Made by a program: the position numbers and the translations under genes. Positions 1-13,300 of a DNA stretch of 64,000 bases are shown one piece after another (positions within the stretch are counted from its first letter, which is position 1; the number at the start of each line of letters is the position of its first letter). The notes under the pieces were generated by a model. That model was not told where the DNA came from, did no database searches, and worked only from the letters and a program-made list of their open reading frames with translations. Where the stretch lies: NCBI RefSeq assembly GCF_020360975.1, contig NW_025408679.1:1302001-1366000 (forward strand), given 5' to 3'. The stretch comes from Hirsutella rhossiliensis (lineage: Eukaryota > Ascomycota > Sordariomycetes > Hypocreales > Ophiocordycipitaceae).

Positions 1-3000
1 TATTATATCTTACCCTTATCCTTATCCTTATTTATCCTTTGTTGCTATCTATCCTATATCTATCCCCTATCTATCTTATATTATTTCCTTTTAGTACTAT
101 AGTTCTTTTTTATCCTTTCCTTATCCTTTAACGAGCGTCTCTTATCTCCTACCTCCTTCTCTTTCTCCCCCTTCTATCCTTTATTTCCCTTTCCTTATCC
201 TCCGCCCTCCTCTTTATCCCTTTCTCTTACCCCTCCTTTATTATTCTCCCTTACGTTTCCCTACTATCTCTCGAATCCCTCTAGGGCTTATATCTCTTAA
301 AAGTTATCTAGCGGGTACTACGATAGGTTTATATACCTTTACTATTTTATAAGTACTTATTACTATCTACCCCTCCTCCTTTACTTTTACCGCGCTTACT
401 AGATCTCTTTAACGATATATTTAGGCTTATTATCCTCCCCGATTACTAGTAGCGGTTAGTAGTCGTCGACTACCTATCTAAGTAGTAGGTTCTCTACCGC
501 TTAGTAGAGGAATTCTATATAGAGCCTTTTATATACCCTCTTTAGTATATTAAGCTCTATTATATATAGGCTTACTACCTTTATTATAGTATACTTTTAG
601 TATAGCTAGTTAAGCTTCCTAAATAGCCGGTTAGTTATATATTTAGCTATATCTACCTATACCTTATCGCCTACCTTAAACCTCTCTACTAAGGCTCTCC
701 TTTAGTTCGCTGTTTCCTTTTATCTTACCTACGCCGCGATGATAGTAGTTTATAGGAAGTTAGTTACCTCTCTTATCCTTTAAGCGAGCTCCCTCGCCCC
801 CCTTACTTCTAGCGCTAGCGGCCCTTCCTCCCTTACTATTTAGACTAGCTCGATATCGTATTTATACGTCGTAAAGAATAGGCTTATACTTATTATCGAC
901 GCTACGCGGTTATTTAGTATAGCTTATATATATAGTAGCTATACTCCTTAGTCGTCTTAGCTATAGTAGATATACGCTTAAAGGTATACCTATACTTCTT
1001 AGTTTACGCGCTTAGTTAACCTATCTATCTATAGGTAGTATACTAAACTTAACTTCCTTTATACTCTTATTTATTTATAGAACTCCTTTTAAAAGCTTCC
1101 TATTTAGTTCGTTCCTTTATTTAATATAATCGACCTTAGTATCCTATAGAAGCGGAAGTAAGCCTAGAGGAATCTCGTTATATATACTACTGCCCTTATT
1201 ATCGGTATCGCTTTAAGCGTTACCGCCTTTATTAGCCGGTCTATAATTACCTAAAGGTACCTCGCGCCTTTTATCTTAGTTAGCAGTAGTTTAACTATAA
1301 AGTCTATTAATAGGTATATAAATAGTTAGGACGGCGGTAGTAAGGGCTTTAGAAGTCCTTTTTAGAGTTACCTTTATATATACCCCCTCTTATATAGTCC
1401 GTAGTTCGCGACGAGCCGCCTTACCGTCGCCGACTAGCTAGGCTAGAAGAATTCTTAGGCTAGTATCGCTAAGGTCCCCTCTCTCCCTAAGTATCCTACT
1501 ACCGTTAAGTCGTATATCTATTAAGCTATCTATACCTAAAGTATATCTTATTCCTTGCCCCCCTCTCCTTTATTATACTTTAGTTTCCCTAGTACTTATA
1601 GCCTCTCCTAAAAGTATAACCGTCTCTTAATATCGATCGTATATTTACTTAGCTATACCTTTAGCTACTATTTCGGTACTAGCGATCTCTCCCTTTTATA
1701 TATTACTTAAAACACCGCCTAGTATTCCTTATCTTTCCTTAGCGCCTTTATTTATTTCTTTTATAGCTCTTAGTCGTTAAATACTAGTATAAGGTTAGCT
1801 TATTCCTAGGGTATATTTCGGCCTAAGTTTAGGTTAAGTTTTAGTCGGTTATCGCCCTTATTCGCCTCCTCCTTAGGTCGTTTAACGGGCCCCCCTACTC
1901 CGCTAACGTACGCTATCGCACCTACCCCTCCTCTACCTACCTATAGCGCCGCTACTACCGCCCTATCTCGGGCTAAGCGTCCTAGTAAGTCGGCGTGTCG
2001 GCCTCCGGCGGGGACTAGGCGGCCCCGCGGGTATATAGTCTCCGGAATTATCTAGACTACCCGCCCTATCTCCCTTTTATCCGTTTCGCCCGCCGGCCGA
2101 TCTTACTCTTAGCGGGATAGCGCGTTAGGCACCGCCGCTAGCCTCCCTAGCTAGAACTCTAGTATAAAGTTATAGGATATAAGCTCTATCGCCTATTAGC
2201 TTTATCTCTTATTTAACTTCTTTTTTATTATAAAGTACCTTAGGTTATTATAGTTAGTTAGTACTATAAAGGTAGGTATATTCTAGAGTTCTACTCCTTA
2301 AAAGTCTAAGTACTATATAATTATAAGTATCTCCTTATTATAGATTAAGTAGTTATACTCTACTAGGTTTAGTCTCTTTAAGAAGAATCTTACTAGGTAT
2401 CGTATACTATCTAGCCCTACTTATATTAGCGCCCCCCTTATCGCGTATCCGGAATAGTCTGCTTTTAAGTATATTTCTCTCTCTAAGTTATAGAGTTATA
2501 GTACTAGGGCATTATAGAAGGCGTTCTAGATAAACTTAAACGCTACTTAGTACTTATCCGTTTACTTAAAGATCGCGCCCTTCTTATAAAGGCCGTTTAA
2601 GTATACCGATGCCTTTACGTAGAGTAGTATAAAGGCCCGGTAGTAGTTCGCGAAGCTAAGGAAGCTCTAGACTCCTCTTATATTCTAGGGTACCCGCTAC
2701 GTCCGTATTACCTAGATCTTCTCTAGGTCGTATTAAACCTTACCCCTTACCTATATAATAAAGCCTAGGTACTTAACCTCCTTTATTATAAAGTTATACT
2801 TCCTTAGGTCTAATATTAGGCCCGCTTTTTATAGCTCTTAAAGCACCCTTATAACCTTCTCTTAGTAGTCCTAGAAAGACCCTAATAAGTAGATTAAGAC
2901 GTTATCTATATACGCCGTAACGAACTTATATAGGTACTTCCTTAGTACCTTATTAATATATTATTAAAAGATAGCCGGCGTCCCTATTAAGCTAAATAAG

Positions 3001-5390
3001 TATACCTACTACTTAAATAATCTAAACCTTATTTAAAAGGCTATCTTAAACTTATAGCCCTTTACTATTTAGATCTTATAGAACGTAGCTATAATATCGA
3101 GCTTTATAAACTACCTTACCTTTATAAGTATTTATAGTATCTTTATAATTAAGGGTAGCGCGTACCTATCCTTCTTTATAATCGCGTTTAGGGCTTAGTA
3201 GTTATAGTAAAATCGTAAGCGACCGTCTAACCTTTAAGTAAAGAGTACTAGGGCCGCGGCTAAGGAGCTACTTAGGCGGATTAGGTTTACCTTTATTAGC
3301 TTACTTAGGGTCTTCCTTAGCACTAAGAGTTCCTCCCTTAATATATCGTAAAGGGGTCCTTATAGTAAAGGGGGCTCTGCCCTATCTTTATTTGGTATTA
3401 AGTTAATCTTATAGTCTACCCTTAGCCTATATAGGGGTATCTCTAAAGCCTTCTTTAGTATAAAGAGGTCTAGGTATATATCTAGCGCCTACTTTAGGAT
3501 ATAGTCCGCTAGGTCTACCGCTATCTTTAGCTAGAGTGCTCTCTATATATCCTTTATTATAATCGCCTAGATATCGACTATCCTTTACTTTCCCTTATCG
3601 TCCCTTACCGCCCTCTCCCTTTAATATTCCGCTATAAATACTACCGCGCTAACGATCTTTACCCTTTAGATTTATTCTACCCTCCTTACTACTTCCGATC
3701 CTTATAGGCTAATCTAGATCTTAGCTTTACTATACCGAATCCGATCCCTTACTACGTTATATATTACTTAGTTCTTCTTTATTTATAGCCTTTCTAAGAA
3801 TATATTATAGCTTAGCCTAGGGACTATATATATAAAGGTTTACTTTATTTAGCCGTTAATATCTATCTTAAATACTACGATTCCTTTTATCTATAGGGCT
3901 AGAGTATCTTTTAAGAACGGCCTTAGTTATCTTCCCCTCCTATTAGCGAGAGGTATCTATAGCTTCTTTACTACCCTCTCGCTTACTATAGTATAGTAAT
4001 TATAGCTAGTATCTATAAGCGCGTTAAGTCCCTTCTTCCTATTAATACTTACCCTTAGCGTTACTAGGCCTAGCGTAAGATAGTCCCTCGTTAACTTCTA
4101 AGCTTCTTACTATTTCTCTCCTACCCTTAGCGCCCGACTTTACGCTAAGGTTCCCCTTTTTCTAAGTTATTATTATCCTCGGCGTCCCTCTCTTTCTTTA
4201 TTATACCTACCCTTTAGGGTTCCTATCTCCTCTTCTTATAATAGAGCGCGATATATCCTCTAACTCTATAGTTAAAGTACGTCCGGTTCTCCGGCTAGCT
4301 TTGCCCCTCCTTTTATCTATCTAAGGCGTTAATACCGGTTATTAAGGTATCCCTATTTTTATCTATCCTTTCCTAGGGGTATATATCCGCTAGTCTCCTT
4401 TAATTTAATAAGGGTTATTTTATTTACTAGACCCTCTCTAGCTTAGCCGCTATTTACGCTACCCGATTAGTATAAGCGGTAAAGCTTAATATAGGGAGGT
4501 CGACTATAGCTAACGCCTCGCGGAGCTAGATTCTTAAAGCCCTTTCTAGGAAGACGATCTAAACGTCGTATAGCTAGGACCCGCCCCTAGCCTTAAAGAG
4601 TCTCTACTTAAACTTTAAGAGGAACGCTATAAACGTCTAACTTTCCTCTTATTTTATTATCTAGATCGCCGCCGCCGCGCGTAACTAGATATCTACGTTA
4701 AGGTAGATCGAGTCGAGGTACTTTAGGAATTCCTTTTAATCGTAGCCCCTCTCCGCCCCTATTCTATAGTATATAGCGACCGTTTATTATAGCCCGGCGT
4801 CTAAGTAGTTATAGATAAGGTAGAAGATTTCCCTTAAGCTTAAGAAGAATTCTTCGTCGATCTTATACTTCTCTTATATATATCGTGCCTATAGGGTATA
4901 GTGCCGTCGTTATCTATCGAATTTTCCTAGGCTTAGGAGAGGCTTCCTATAGCTATTCTTCCTTACTACCTCCCCCTTAGTTATAGGCGTCGCTGCCCCC
5001 CCCGTCGCCCCTAAGGGCGGCATTAAACCACCTACTCCGCCCCTAGCCCCCTCCTACGTGCCCGTCTATATCGGTTTATCTATCCTTTAATATATCCTCT
5101 TAATCTAGCTAATTAGTTCCTATATCTATAGTTAGCTCTATATTACCTAATACTTTATCTCTACCTCTCTTACTTATAGCGAGAGTATCGCTTACTCTAT
5201 CGTTAGCCGGGCGTCTAGCCCTCCTATTACTACTCCCTACCGTCCTTAGGCCTATTCTCCCTCCTCTAGGTCGTTAGGATATCTATATTATATCCTTTCG
5301 GTCCGATCTCTCTCTAGGCTTTATAGCCTTATCTAAAAGGAGCTTTAGATATATTAGGGGCCGGCGTATACTTAGTATAGTAGTATAGGG
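1..5390 (-). mobile_element. Ty3/gypsy chromovirus relic, RIP-degraded
   Basis: Minus-strand LTR-retrotransposon polyprotein destroyed by RIP. Reading the minus strand in element order: a CCHC-like nucleocapsid relic near 4215-4275 (Cys changed to Tyr); the start of reverse transcriptase near 3190-3300 (IRLSSS...ALVLF relic); the RT active-site box near 2900-2935, read as TAYIDNVLIY (family YIDDxLIYS); the integrase core near 1060-1350, with LIDFIVKLL and VIIDRLIKAVTL; and a C-terminal chromodomain relic near 270-430. Stops are TAG/TAA at expected Gln/Trp positions. The order gag-RT-integrase-chromodomain defines a chromovirus. LTRs are not resolved; the pyrimidine-rich 1-250 may hold one. 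5391-5606 shows nothing recognisable. Confidence 0.85.
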
Positions 5391-5606
5391 CCGAATAATT
5401 ATTTATCTAAAGCTAAGGAGAAAGGAGGAAAACTCTATCCTAGTCGCGATAGTTATCTATCTTCCCTAGTCCCTAGCTCGACCTATATTTAGGTGCTATT
5501 CGGCCTAAGTTCGGGTCGAGCTCTGCCTATATATAGGTTTACTTCGGCCTAACTTCGGTGCGGTTACTATAGTATAACCTTAGCCCTCTATAGGCGTAGC
5601 CTATAA

Positions 5607-6046
5607 TAAAAGGTAAAAGTAAAAGTAAGGGGATAGATAGGTAAGGTAGAGATATTTAAATCTTATAGGGGTAGTAATTATAGTAAGGGAGTAATTATTA
5701 TATTACCTTAATTCTCTTTTTTTTCTTTATCTAACGCCCCTCTTTATACTTATTTAGTATCTTAATTAATAAAGAAGATCCTACTTAAAGAAGCTATTAA
5801 TATCCTTTTAACTACTAAACTTTTTACTAGTTTTTCCCTTCCTTTCTAGCCGTTACTAGTATATCCGTCTTATCTTTTACTACCTTTATAGGAAGCTATC
5901 GATACTTTTACTTCCCCTCTTACCCCTACCCTCCTCTCTATACCTCCTTTTAGCTCCTTCCTTAAAACCTGTTTTTTAGCTTCCTAGGTCCCTTATACTA
6001 AGAGATATCTCTAAGAACTATAAAATTAAGCTACGCTTCGCGATAA
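5607..6046 (+). repeat. LTR-alpha copy, 5'-truncated solo LTR
   Basis: About 440 bp matching the LTRs of the copia element at 27546-35473. The match runs from the GGTAAAA-type motif near its start to the terminal CTACGCTTCGCGATA. Roughly the first 40 bp of the full LTR are absent. No internal element region is attached, so it is a solo or truncated LTR. It is heavily RIPed compared with the copy at 34999. Confidence 0.75.
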
Positions 6047-9000
6047 TATCCTTTAAGACTACTTTTATAGACCTAAATTAAGGGTAAATAAACTATCCTA
6101 ATTTTATTTTAATAATACCTATAGCTTAATAAGAGAGATTAAAGTCCTTTTATTAGATAGTAAGGCTAAGGTCCTTACTAAAGGATTTCTTAGAAATAAA
6201 TTATATTATCTTCTTATAGAACTTTTATTAGAAAGCTAATCGATCCTTATTATATCTTTAAAAGTAAAGGATATAGATTTTTATACTTAGTACTTACGCT
6301 TAGGGTATATAAATAATAGGGCTATTTTAGAAATATTAAAAAGATATAATAAGGATATAAAAATACCTTTAAAAAAGGAAAATAAAATAAGGTAGTGCGA
6401 AATATATATTAGAGCTAAAGTAACGAATAGGGTTAATAAATAACCTTTATATAAGTCTTATTCCTATTTAGAAAAAATAGTATTATATATTTAACGGCTA
6501 ATTAAAGTACTTACTTATAATAAATATTACTATTATATTTCTTTCTTAGATATAGGAGCCCGATATCTATAAATATACCTTCTTTAAAGAAAAAAGGAAG
6601 CTTTAAATAGGTTCCTAGAACTTAAAAATAGGGTAGAAAATAACCCTAAAAATACTAGGATTAGAGAGGCATTTTCTAATAATACTAAAGAATTTATATA
6701 TAAAATAAAGCTTTACTATAAAAAAGAAGGAATTACTTTTAATTCTAGTCTTCCTAGGATGCTTAAATCTAATAGTAGAATAAAAATAATAAATCGTATA
6801 ATATTAAAAAAAGTATAAGTTCTTTTATTTACTACTAGGCTTCTTAAATACTTATAAGGAGAAGCTATTTTAATAGCTACCTATTTATATAATTATTATA
6901 AAGCGTAGCTTAATTTTATAGTTTTCGGAGATATCCCTTAATATAAGGGACCTAGGAAGCTAAAAAATAGGTTTTAAAGAAGGAGCTAAAAGGAGGTATA
7001 GAAAGGAAGGTAGGGGTAAGAGGGGAAGTAAAGTAACGATAGCTTCTTATAGAGGTAGCGAGAGATAAGACAGATATACCGGCAACGGCTAAAAAGGAGG
7101 GGAAAAACCGGTAAAAAGCTTAGGAGTTAAAAGGATATTAGTAGCTTCTTTAAGTAGGATCTTCTTTATTAATTAGATACTAAATATATATAAAGAGGAG
7201 CGTTAAATAAAGGAAAGAAGGATAATTAAGGTAATATAATAATTACTCTCTTACTATAATTACTGCCTTAGTAAGAATTAAATATCTCTACTTACTTATC
7301 CGACCCCTTACTTTTAATTTTACCTTTATATATTTTATATATACTTCTTATTTCTCTTTTTACGAGAATAATAGATTACTATATTCTACGATAGGATTTA
7401 AAAGTCCTATAAGAAAGAGGGATAATATAATACTACCCTTTAAGACCTTAAATAAATTTAAGACCTTTAGAAGCCTTATATATTATAAGAATAAAGACCT
7501 TAAAGATAAGCTAGATAATAGAGCTTTTAAGGGAATAATAGTAGGCTATTTAGAAAGTATATATAAAATCTAGGAATTTTCTAAGAGAAAGATTATTATT
7601 TTTAGGGATATTACTATATAAGAAAATAAATTTATAAAAAATCTAGAAATCTCTAGTAGTAATAATACCTTTAATTTTAATTCTATTCTAAATAAAGATA
7701 AGCTAGAAAGCTATATCCCTATAGAGGAAGCTATTAAAGAACCTAGAGATAAAAGTCCCTCGCCCTTTATAAAAGAAGAGTCTTTAAATAACGATCTTAT
7801 TCCTACTACTAGTAAAATAGTAGTAGAATTACCTAAGAAGCTAGAAGGGTTTAATTTTAACTATATTAAATACCTTAATATTAATTTATTTCTAAACTAC
7901 GATCTTATAAAATTAATTCTAGCTAGTATAGAAAATTAGGATATAAAAATTCTAAAGACCTATAAATAAGTATTAAATAGCCCTAAAATAGTATTTTATA
8001 AAGAAGCTATAATTAAGGAAATTATCTAGCTAATTAAATATAAAACTTAAGAATATTTATACCTCCTTAGGGATAAGGAGGCTATAAGAGGCTACTAGGT
8101 CTATACTATTAAGAAGGATAGTTAAAATAATATAATAAAATATAAAGCCCGTTTTATAATATAAGGATTTAAGTAGATCTATACCTTAGATTTCCTAGAT
8201 ACCTTCTCGACTACGGCTAGACCTAAATCTATAAGAATTCTACTTATTTTAGCTATTATCTATAAATTCGAAGCTTTATAAATAGATATAATAAATGCCT
8301 TTATATATACCGATATAAATAGCGAAGTATATATTAATCTTCTTATAGGCTATAAAGAATACGCTTTTAAAGAATATTATTAAAAGATAGATTAGCTTAT
8401 AAAGCTAAAGGAATTAAATTAACTAAATTCCTAGACTTATATAAAACCGGTTAAATTAAAGCAAAGCTAAAGAAAGTATTATATAGCCTAAAATAAAGTC
8501 CTAAGCTTTAGTATAATTATTTAAAATTTTTACTTAATAAACTTAGATTTCTTCCTCTTTTAATAGATAAAGAAGTATTTATAAATAAGGACTATAGTAT
8601 AGCCTTAGTAACTTATATCGACGACTTTCTTATAGTAAGGCCCTTTAAATCTATAATAAAAGAAAGATTATTTAAAGAATTATCTAAATTCCTAGATTTT
8701 ACTATCTTAAGAGATATAAAAGACTTCTTAGGTCTAAATATTATAATAAACCGAGAAACTAAAGAGCTATATATATCCTAAGAAAATTATACCTTAAATA
8801 AATTAAAGGAATTTAATAAAGAAGGTTTAGGAACTTTAAATTTACCTACTATAGTAGGCTTTAAGCTTATAAAAGTAAAGGAATTATATTCTAAGGAAGA
8901 TATACTATAATTTTAGAAAAAAGTAAGATCTCTATTATACTTAGCCTTACTTACTAGGCTAGATATTTTATATTCTATAATTTCCTATACTAAATTCGCG

Positions 9001-9706
9001 GCTAAGTATAACTCAATGTATTTTAAGGCTTTAAATATAATTTAGAAATATTTAAATAAATTCCCTAGCTTTAAGATTAAATATAATTATAATATCCCTT
9101 TTACCTATCTATATATAAAGGGTTTTACCGACTCTAGCTAGGCGTTAGATTTAACGGACGGAAAATCCTTTTCTAGTTACTATTTTTATATATATAATAA
9201 TATAATAAGCTAGGCTTACTTTTAGTAGAAAGCTATTGCCCTTTCTACCTATAAAGTAAAGTATATTAGACTTAGGGAGGTAAATAAAGAAGCTATTTAT
9301 TTAAATATACTTTTTAAATATATTACTAAGGATCTATCTATTAAGATTCCTAATACTATACCTCCTATTTTAATAGATAATACTACTACTATTAAATTAG
9401 TAGAAAATCTAGAATTTTATAAAAGGTCTATATATATAAGATTAGCCTATTACTATACTAGAACTAGTATAAAAGAAGGGGAAATTAAAGTTTTTTATAT
9501 TAAGTTAAAAGATAATATAGCTAATATTTTTATAAAGGAATTAAGACCTAGATTACTCTATAAATCTAAAGACGGTCTATCCTTAATATAAGTTCCTAAG
9601 TAACTAAAAGGGGTTTTTAGATATTCCTTATACTTTCTATATCTTTCCCCTACTAAGTTTCTCCTTTTATTAGGTTTCCTAGATAAATATTTACTAGGTT
9701 TTTTAT
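6047..9706 (+). mobile_element. Ty1/copia relic (pol), RIP-degraded
   Basis: Plus-strand copia pol relic. In order: pre-integrase and integrase (about 6050-6895, with a CEIYIRAK relic of the zinc-binding CExCxxAK motif and a YISFLDIGAR core), the integrase end after an inserted LTR (7420-7620), reverse transcriptase (about 7930-8800, active-site box TYIDDFLIV near 8605-8635), and RNase H (about 9120-9560, TDSSQA then a KALST-type motif). Frames are broken by TAA/TAG only. A purine-rich AAAAGGGG tract at 9606-9613 precedes what is probably the start of the 3' LTR. That LTR seems to be interrupted at 9707 by the next gypsy element. Gag and protease are missing or unrecognisable. Confidence 0.85.
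6895..7367 (-). repeat. LTR-alpha copy, inverted solo LTR inside copia integrase
   Basis: About 470 bp that is the reverse complement of the LTR-alpha repeat (compare 5607-6046 and 27546-28019). It starts with the complement of the CTACGCTTCG end and finishes at TACGAGA, the relic of CTCGCGAGA. It splits the integrase frame of the surrounding copia relic, so it inserted after that element. Target duplications are not clear. Confidence 0.75.
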
Positions 9707-10389
9707 TATAGGACACCCTACGGTCGATAATCTAGGTACCTATAACGATATCGGCCTCCCTCCCTAAAGCTCCCCGCGGAAGAAGGAACCTAGAAGCTAC
9801 TAAGTAAACTCCGGGAAATTACCTAGAAATCCTAGAAATAATAACTAAGCGGATTATATAGACATTTTATAGAGATTTCCCCTAGGGATATATTATACGG
9901 GAAATATACTACGATTTCCTAAGTAATAATAGTTCCTTAGGGATTATACTAATATTTCCCTAAGAAGTTACTATAAGGATATAGCGGGGAAATTATAGAG
10001 AAATACCTATGCTTACCTAAGGAAAATACTAGGAAATACCGCTAATACGCCGTACTACTATCGTACGATTATAAGGTTAAGATATTACTTAGTTAAAGCC
10101 CTAAGTAAGGTCCTACGCTTACTATAGTATATATATAAGATAAAGAACCCGCTAGATCTTAGGCGGGTAAAGAAGAATATAAATAGTTATTACTACTCTT
10201 ACTTTAACTTATAAGACCGGTAGCTAGTCTATATTTAATACGCGTAATAACGTACGGTAGCTAGTCTATATAATATATTTAATTACGTATAGTAGCTAGT
10301 TTATTTAATTACCTATTAAACCTATACCGGATCTAGGTAGATAGTAAGGTTAATATATTAGCCCCGTACTAAGGGACTAGTATATAATA
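9707..10389 (+). repeat. Gypsy 5' LTR (LTR-delta)
   Basis: A 683-bp repeat matching 19397-20079 almost throughout. Differences are mainly C/T and G/A transitions, as RIP would leave. Terminal dinucleotides read TA...TA, consistent with RIPed TG...CA. Confidence 0.88.
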
Positions 10390-13300
10390 AATAGTAGTAA
10401 TTCCTATTCCCTTAACTATCTATTCTCTTAAAGTCTATATCTAGTAGAATATAAGATAAAGAATAAGGAAAAGGATAAGTTAACCTTAACCTATAAACCC
10501 TAATATCTTCTTAGGAAGAAAGCTCTTACTCGCGTACTAATAAATACTAGCTTCTTAATCTTATTTTATAGAAGAAATACTTAGGGAACTCTAGATAGAA
10601 GTAGAACTTTAATATATTAAAGTTTAAGTATTATAGAGCTTCTATTAGCGGTTAGAAAGATACTTATTTCTAGGATATTTCCTATTAAGTACCTATAGAA
10701 ACGGAAGATAGCTAGATCGCCTACCTTAGCGGTAGGAATAACGCCTAGAGGAATTAAGAGCGGAACTTCTATAATACGACTTACTAGCCTACTTAGCCGA
10801 TTATTAAAGCCTATAAGAACGAATTAATAACCTAGAATACGTTCTAGTAATAAGGTAATATTAACTATAAGTAATAGAGCTATATAGAAGTCGGTATAGT
10901 ATAGCTTCTCCTACCCCGCCCTAACTACTTTTATTAAAAGGATAAAGCCCTAAAAGTTCGCTAAGAAGTTCGCTAAACTATAATAAATAAAGTAAGGAAG
11001 AACCTTTAAATAATACTACCCTTAACGGTACGTTCGCGATAATAACCTTAGCGAACTAGCTAGTAAGTCTAATTATAAAAGAAGCTCTTATAAGACTACT
11101 AGTAAAAGCTATAGTAAGAAATACTAGGGATAATACTACTATAAACCCTCCTTAAGTACCCTTAGTATATATTAAACTAAAAGATATAAGGAAGTTTAAC
11201 CCTACTAGCCCCTTTAATATAATATTTAACTTCCTTAAAGAAACTAAGAAAATAATTATATATAAAAGCGTTAATCGATTTATCGATTCCCTAAAATAGG
11301 TAGTTATCCGCGGACTAAAATACGCTAATAAACTAGTAATACTTATCCTTAGTTTACTCTATAGAACCGCTATTAAATAGTATTTTAGTAATCTTAGCGA
11401 ATCTAACTAAGCTATACTTTATACCCTAAACTAAGGATATACCGCTTAGTATACTAAATTATAAAAACGCTTCGCTATTTAGCCGGAAGTAGCTTTAAGA
11501 TCGTTATAAATAGAACGATTTATTACCTTAGATATTATAAATAGAGCCGACTTTTATAAATAGATATTAAATCTCTACTAAAAAGTAAAAGTAGTACTAT
11601 ACTTAGAAGAGCACCTTACTATATTAGTCTATTAACGACTAGATATATTACTATAAGAATTATTCTGCTAACCTATTAGTTTAGAATTATTCGATACCTA
11701 GATTAATAACTATAAGTAACTTATCTTATAGTTAGAAACTAAGCTAATAGTTAGGTTATAGGGGAAGATAAGTTATATAGTAAAAGGATACGTATAAGGT
11801 AGGTTACGTAAAACTAAGAACGAGACTATAGTAAACTCTACCTTATCTATAGCTAAACTAACTAGCTAGAAACCCTAGGAATAAGGATAATTCTAATAGA
11901 AAGGAAATATAACGACTATATTAAGATAGAATAATCTATGCTAGGTAGATATAGGCCTAGTACTAAACTAGTTAACTAGTCCTTAAACTAGACTATAGCC
12001 TTAGGATTCGAAACTAAAGGAGGGCTCTTAAGAAAACCTAATTATTATTAACCTCGCTTATTAGCTTTAAGCGGTACTAACTAACGACTAAGGCGGGATC
12101 TATCTTTCCTAGGAAATATAAAACTAAATCCTATTTACCTAGGATAAAGGGCTAGAAGATAGTAATACTACCGCTAACGTAGGAAAAGAAACTAAAGAAA
12201 TAAAAGATAAGATCCTATTTATTCTTAATATAATAAAAGCAGAACCTATAGGACCGAGCCGTTTACCTAAAATACTAAGGAACTAGCTAACTATAAGAGC
12301 GGCGCTATAAACTAAAATATTAGATCTATTAAAGCCGTCCTAGTTTATATACGCTTAGATATCTATCTTTAGAACTAAAGGCCTAGACTAGCTATTAAAT
12401 ATATATATAGACTTTAGTATAGCCCGCTTTATAATTAAGGAAGACTAGCTTAACTACTTTAATAACGTAACCCTTAATATAACCTAGTAGGTCCTACTAT
12501 CTAGTATAGGAAAAAGCTAAACTAAGGGTTAAGCGACCTTAATAATAAATATCCTAGGGAAATAAGGAATAGGATTTAAGGTTAGATAATTTACTATTAG
12601 CGCCTAGGTAGCCTAGACCCTATCTATAGGATTATTACTTAGATAAGATTTCTTAGTACTAAATAAAGTTAATATCTTAAATTCTAAGGGAATAATATCT
12701 ATTAGCTTATATAGTAACTTAATAGTTATAGCTCGCTCGACTTAATAGGGCTATATAATCCGTTATTAAGTTATATACTAAGCTAACATCGATATCCCTA
12801 TATATAGGATAGAACGCTTATTAGCGTAGATTAAGGATATACTAAGGGATCGTAACTTAGTATTCTTTCTAAGAGACTTATTATTAGCCTATAACTTAAT
12901 CTAAGGTATAACTCTAGTTATAGCGGTTAATACTACCGCTCGCTACGTTAGATTTAAGAAAGGATAATACTTAGGAATACTAGTAGACCTTAGCGACGAA
13001 ATATAGTTTTTATAGATCGACCTACTTAAGGAAACCCTAGCTAGGGTAACTCTAACTAAAGAGCTAGCTATATAGAAAACTATAGAATATAGCGACCTAT
13101 ACTAGGTTACTAACCTATTAGTAGAAACCTTAAAGGAAGGGAGCCCTAAGTCTATTAAAAGGGAACTCCTTTTATAGATATATAGATAGACTCCGAACTA
13201 TAAGATCGGGATTATATAAGACTATAGCCTCTTAGAAATAACTATTTTAAAGGACGTTAAAATCTATAATTAGGGGCTTATATTTATAGAAAAGATTAAA

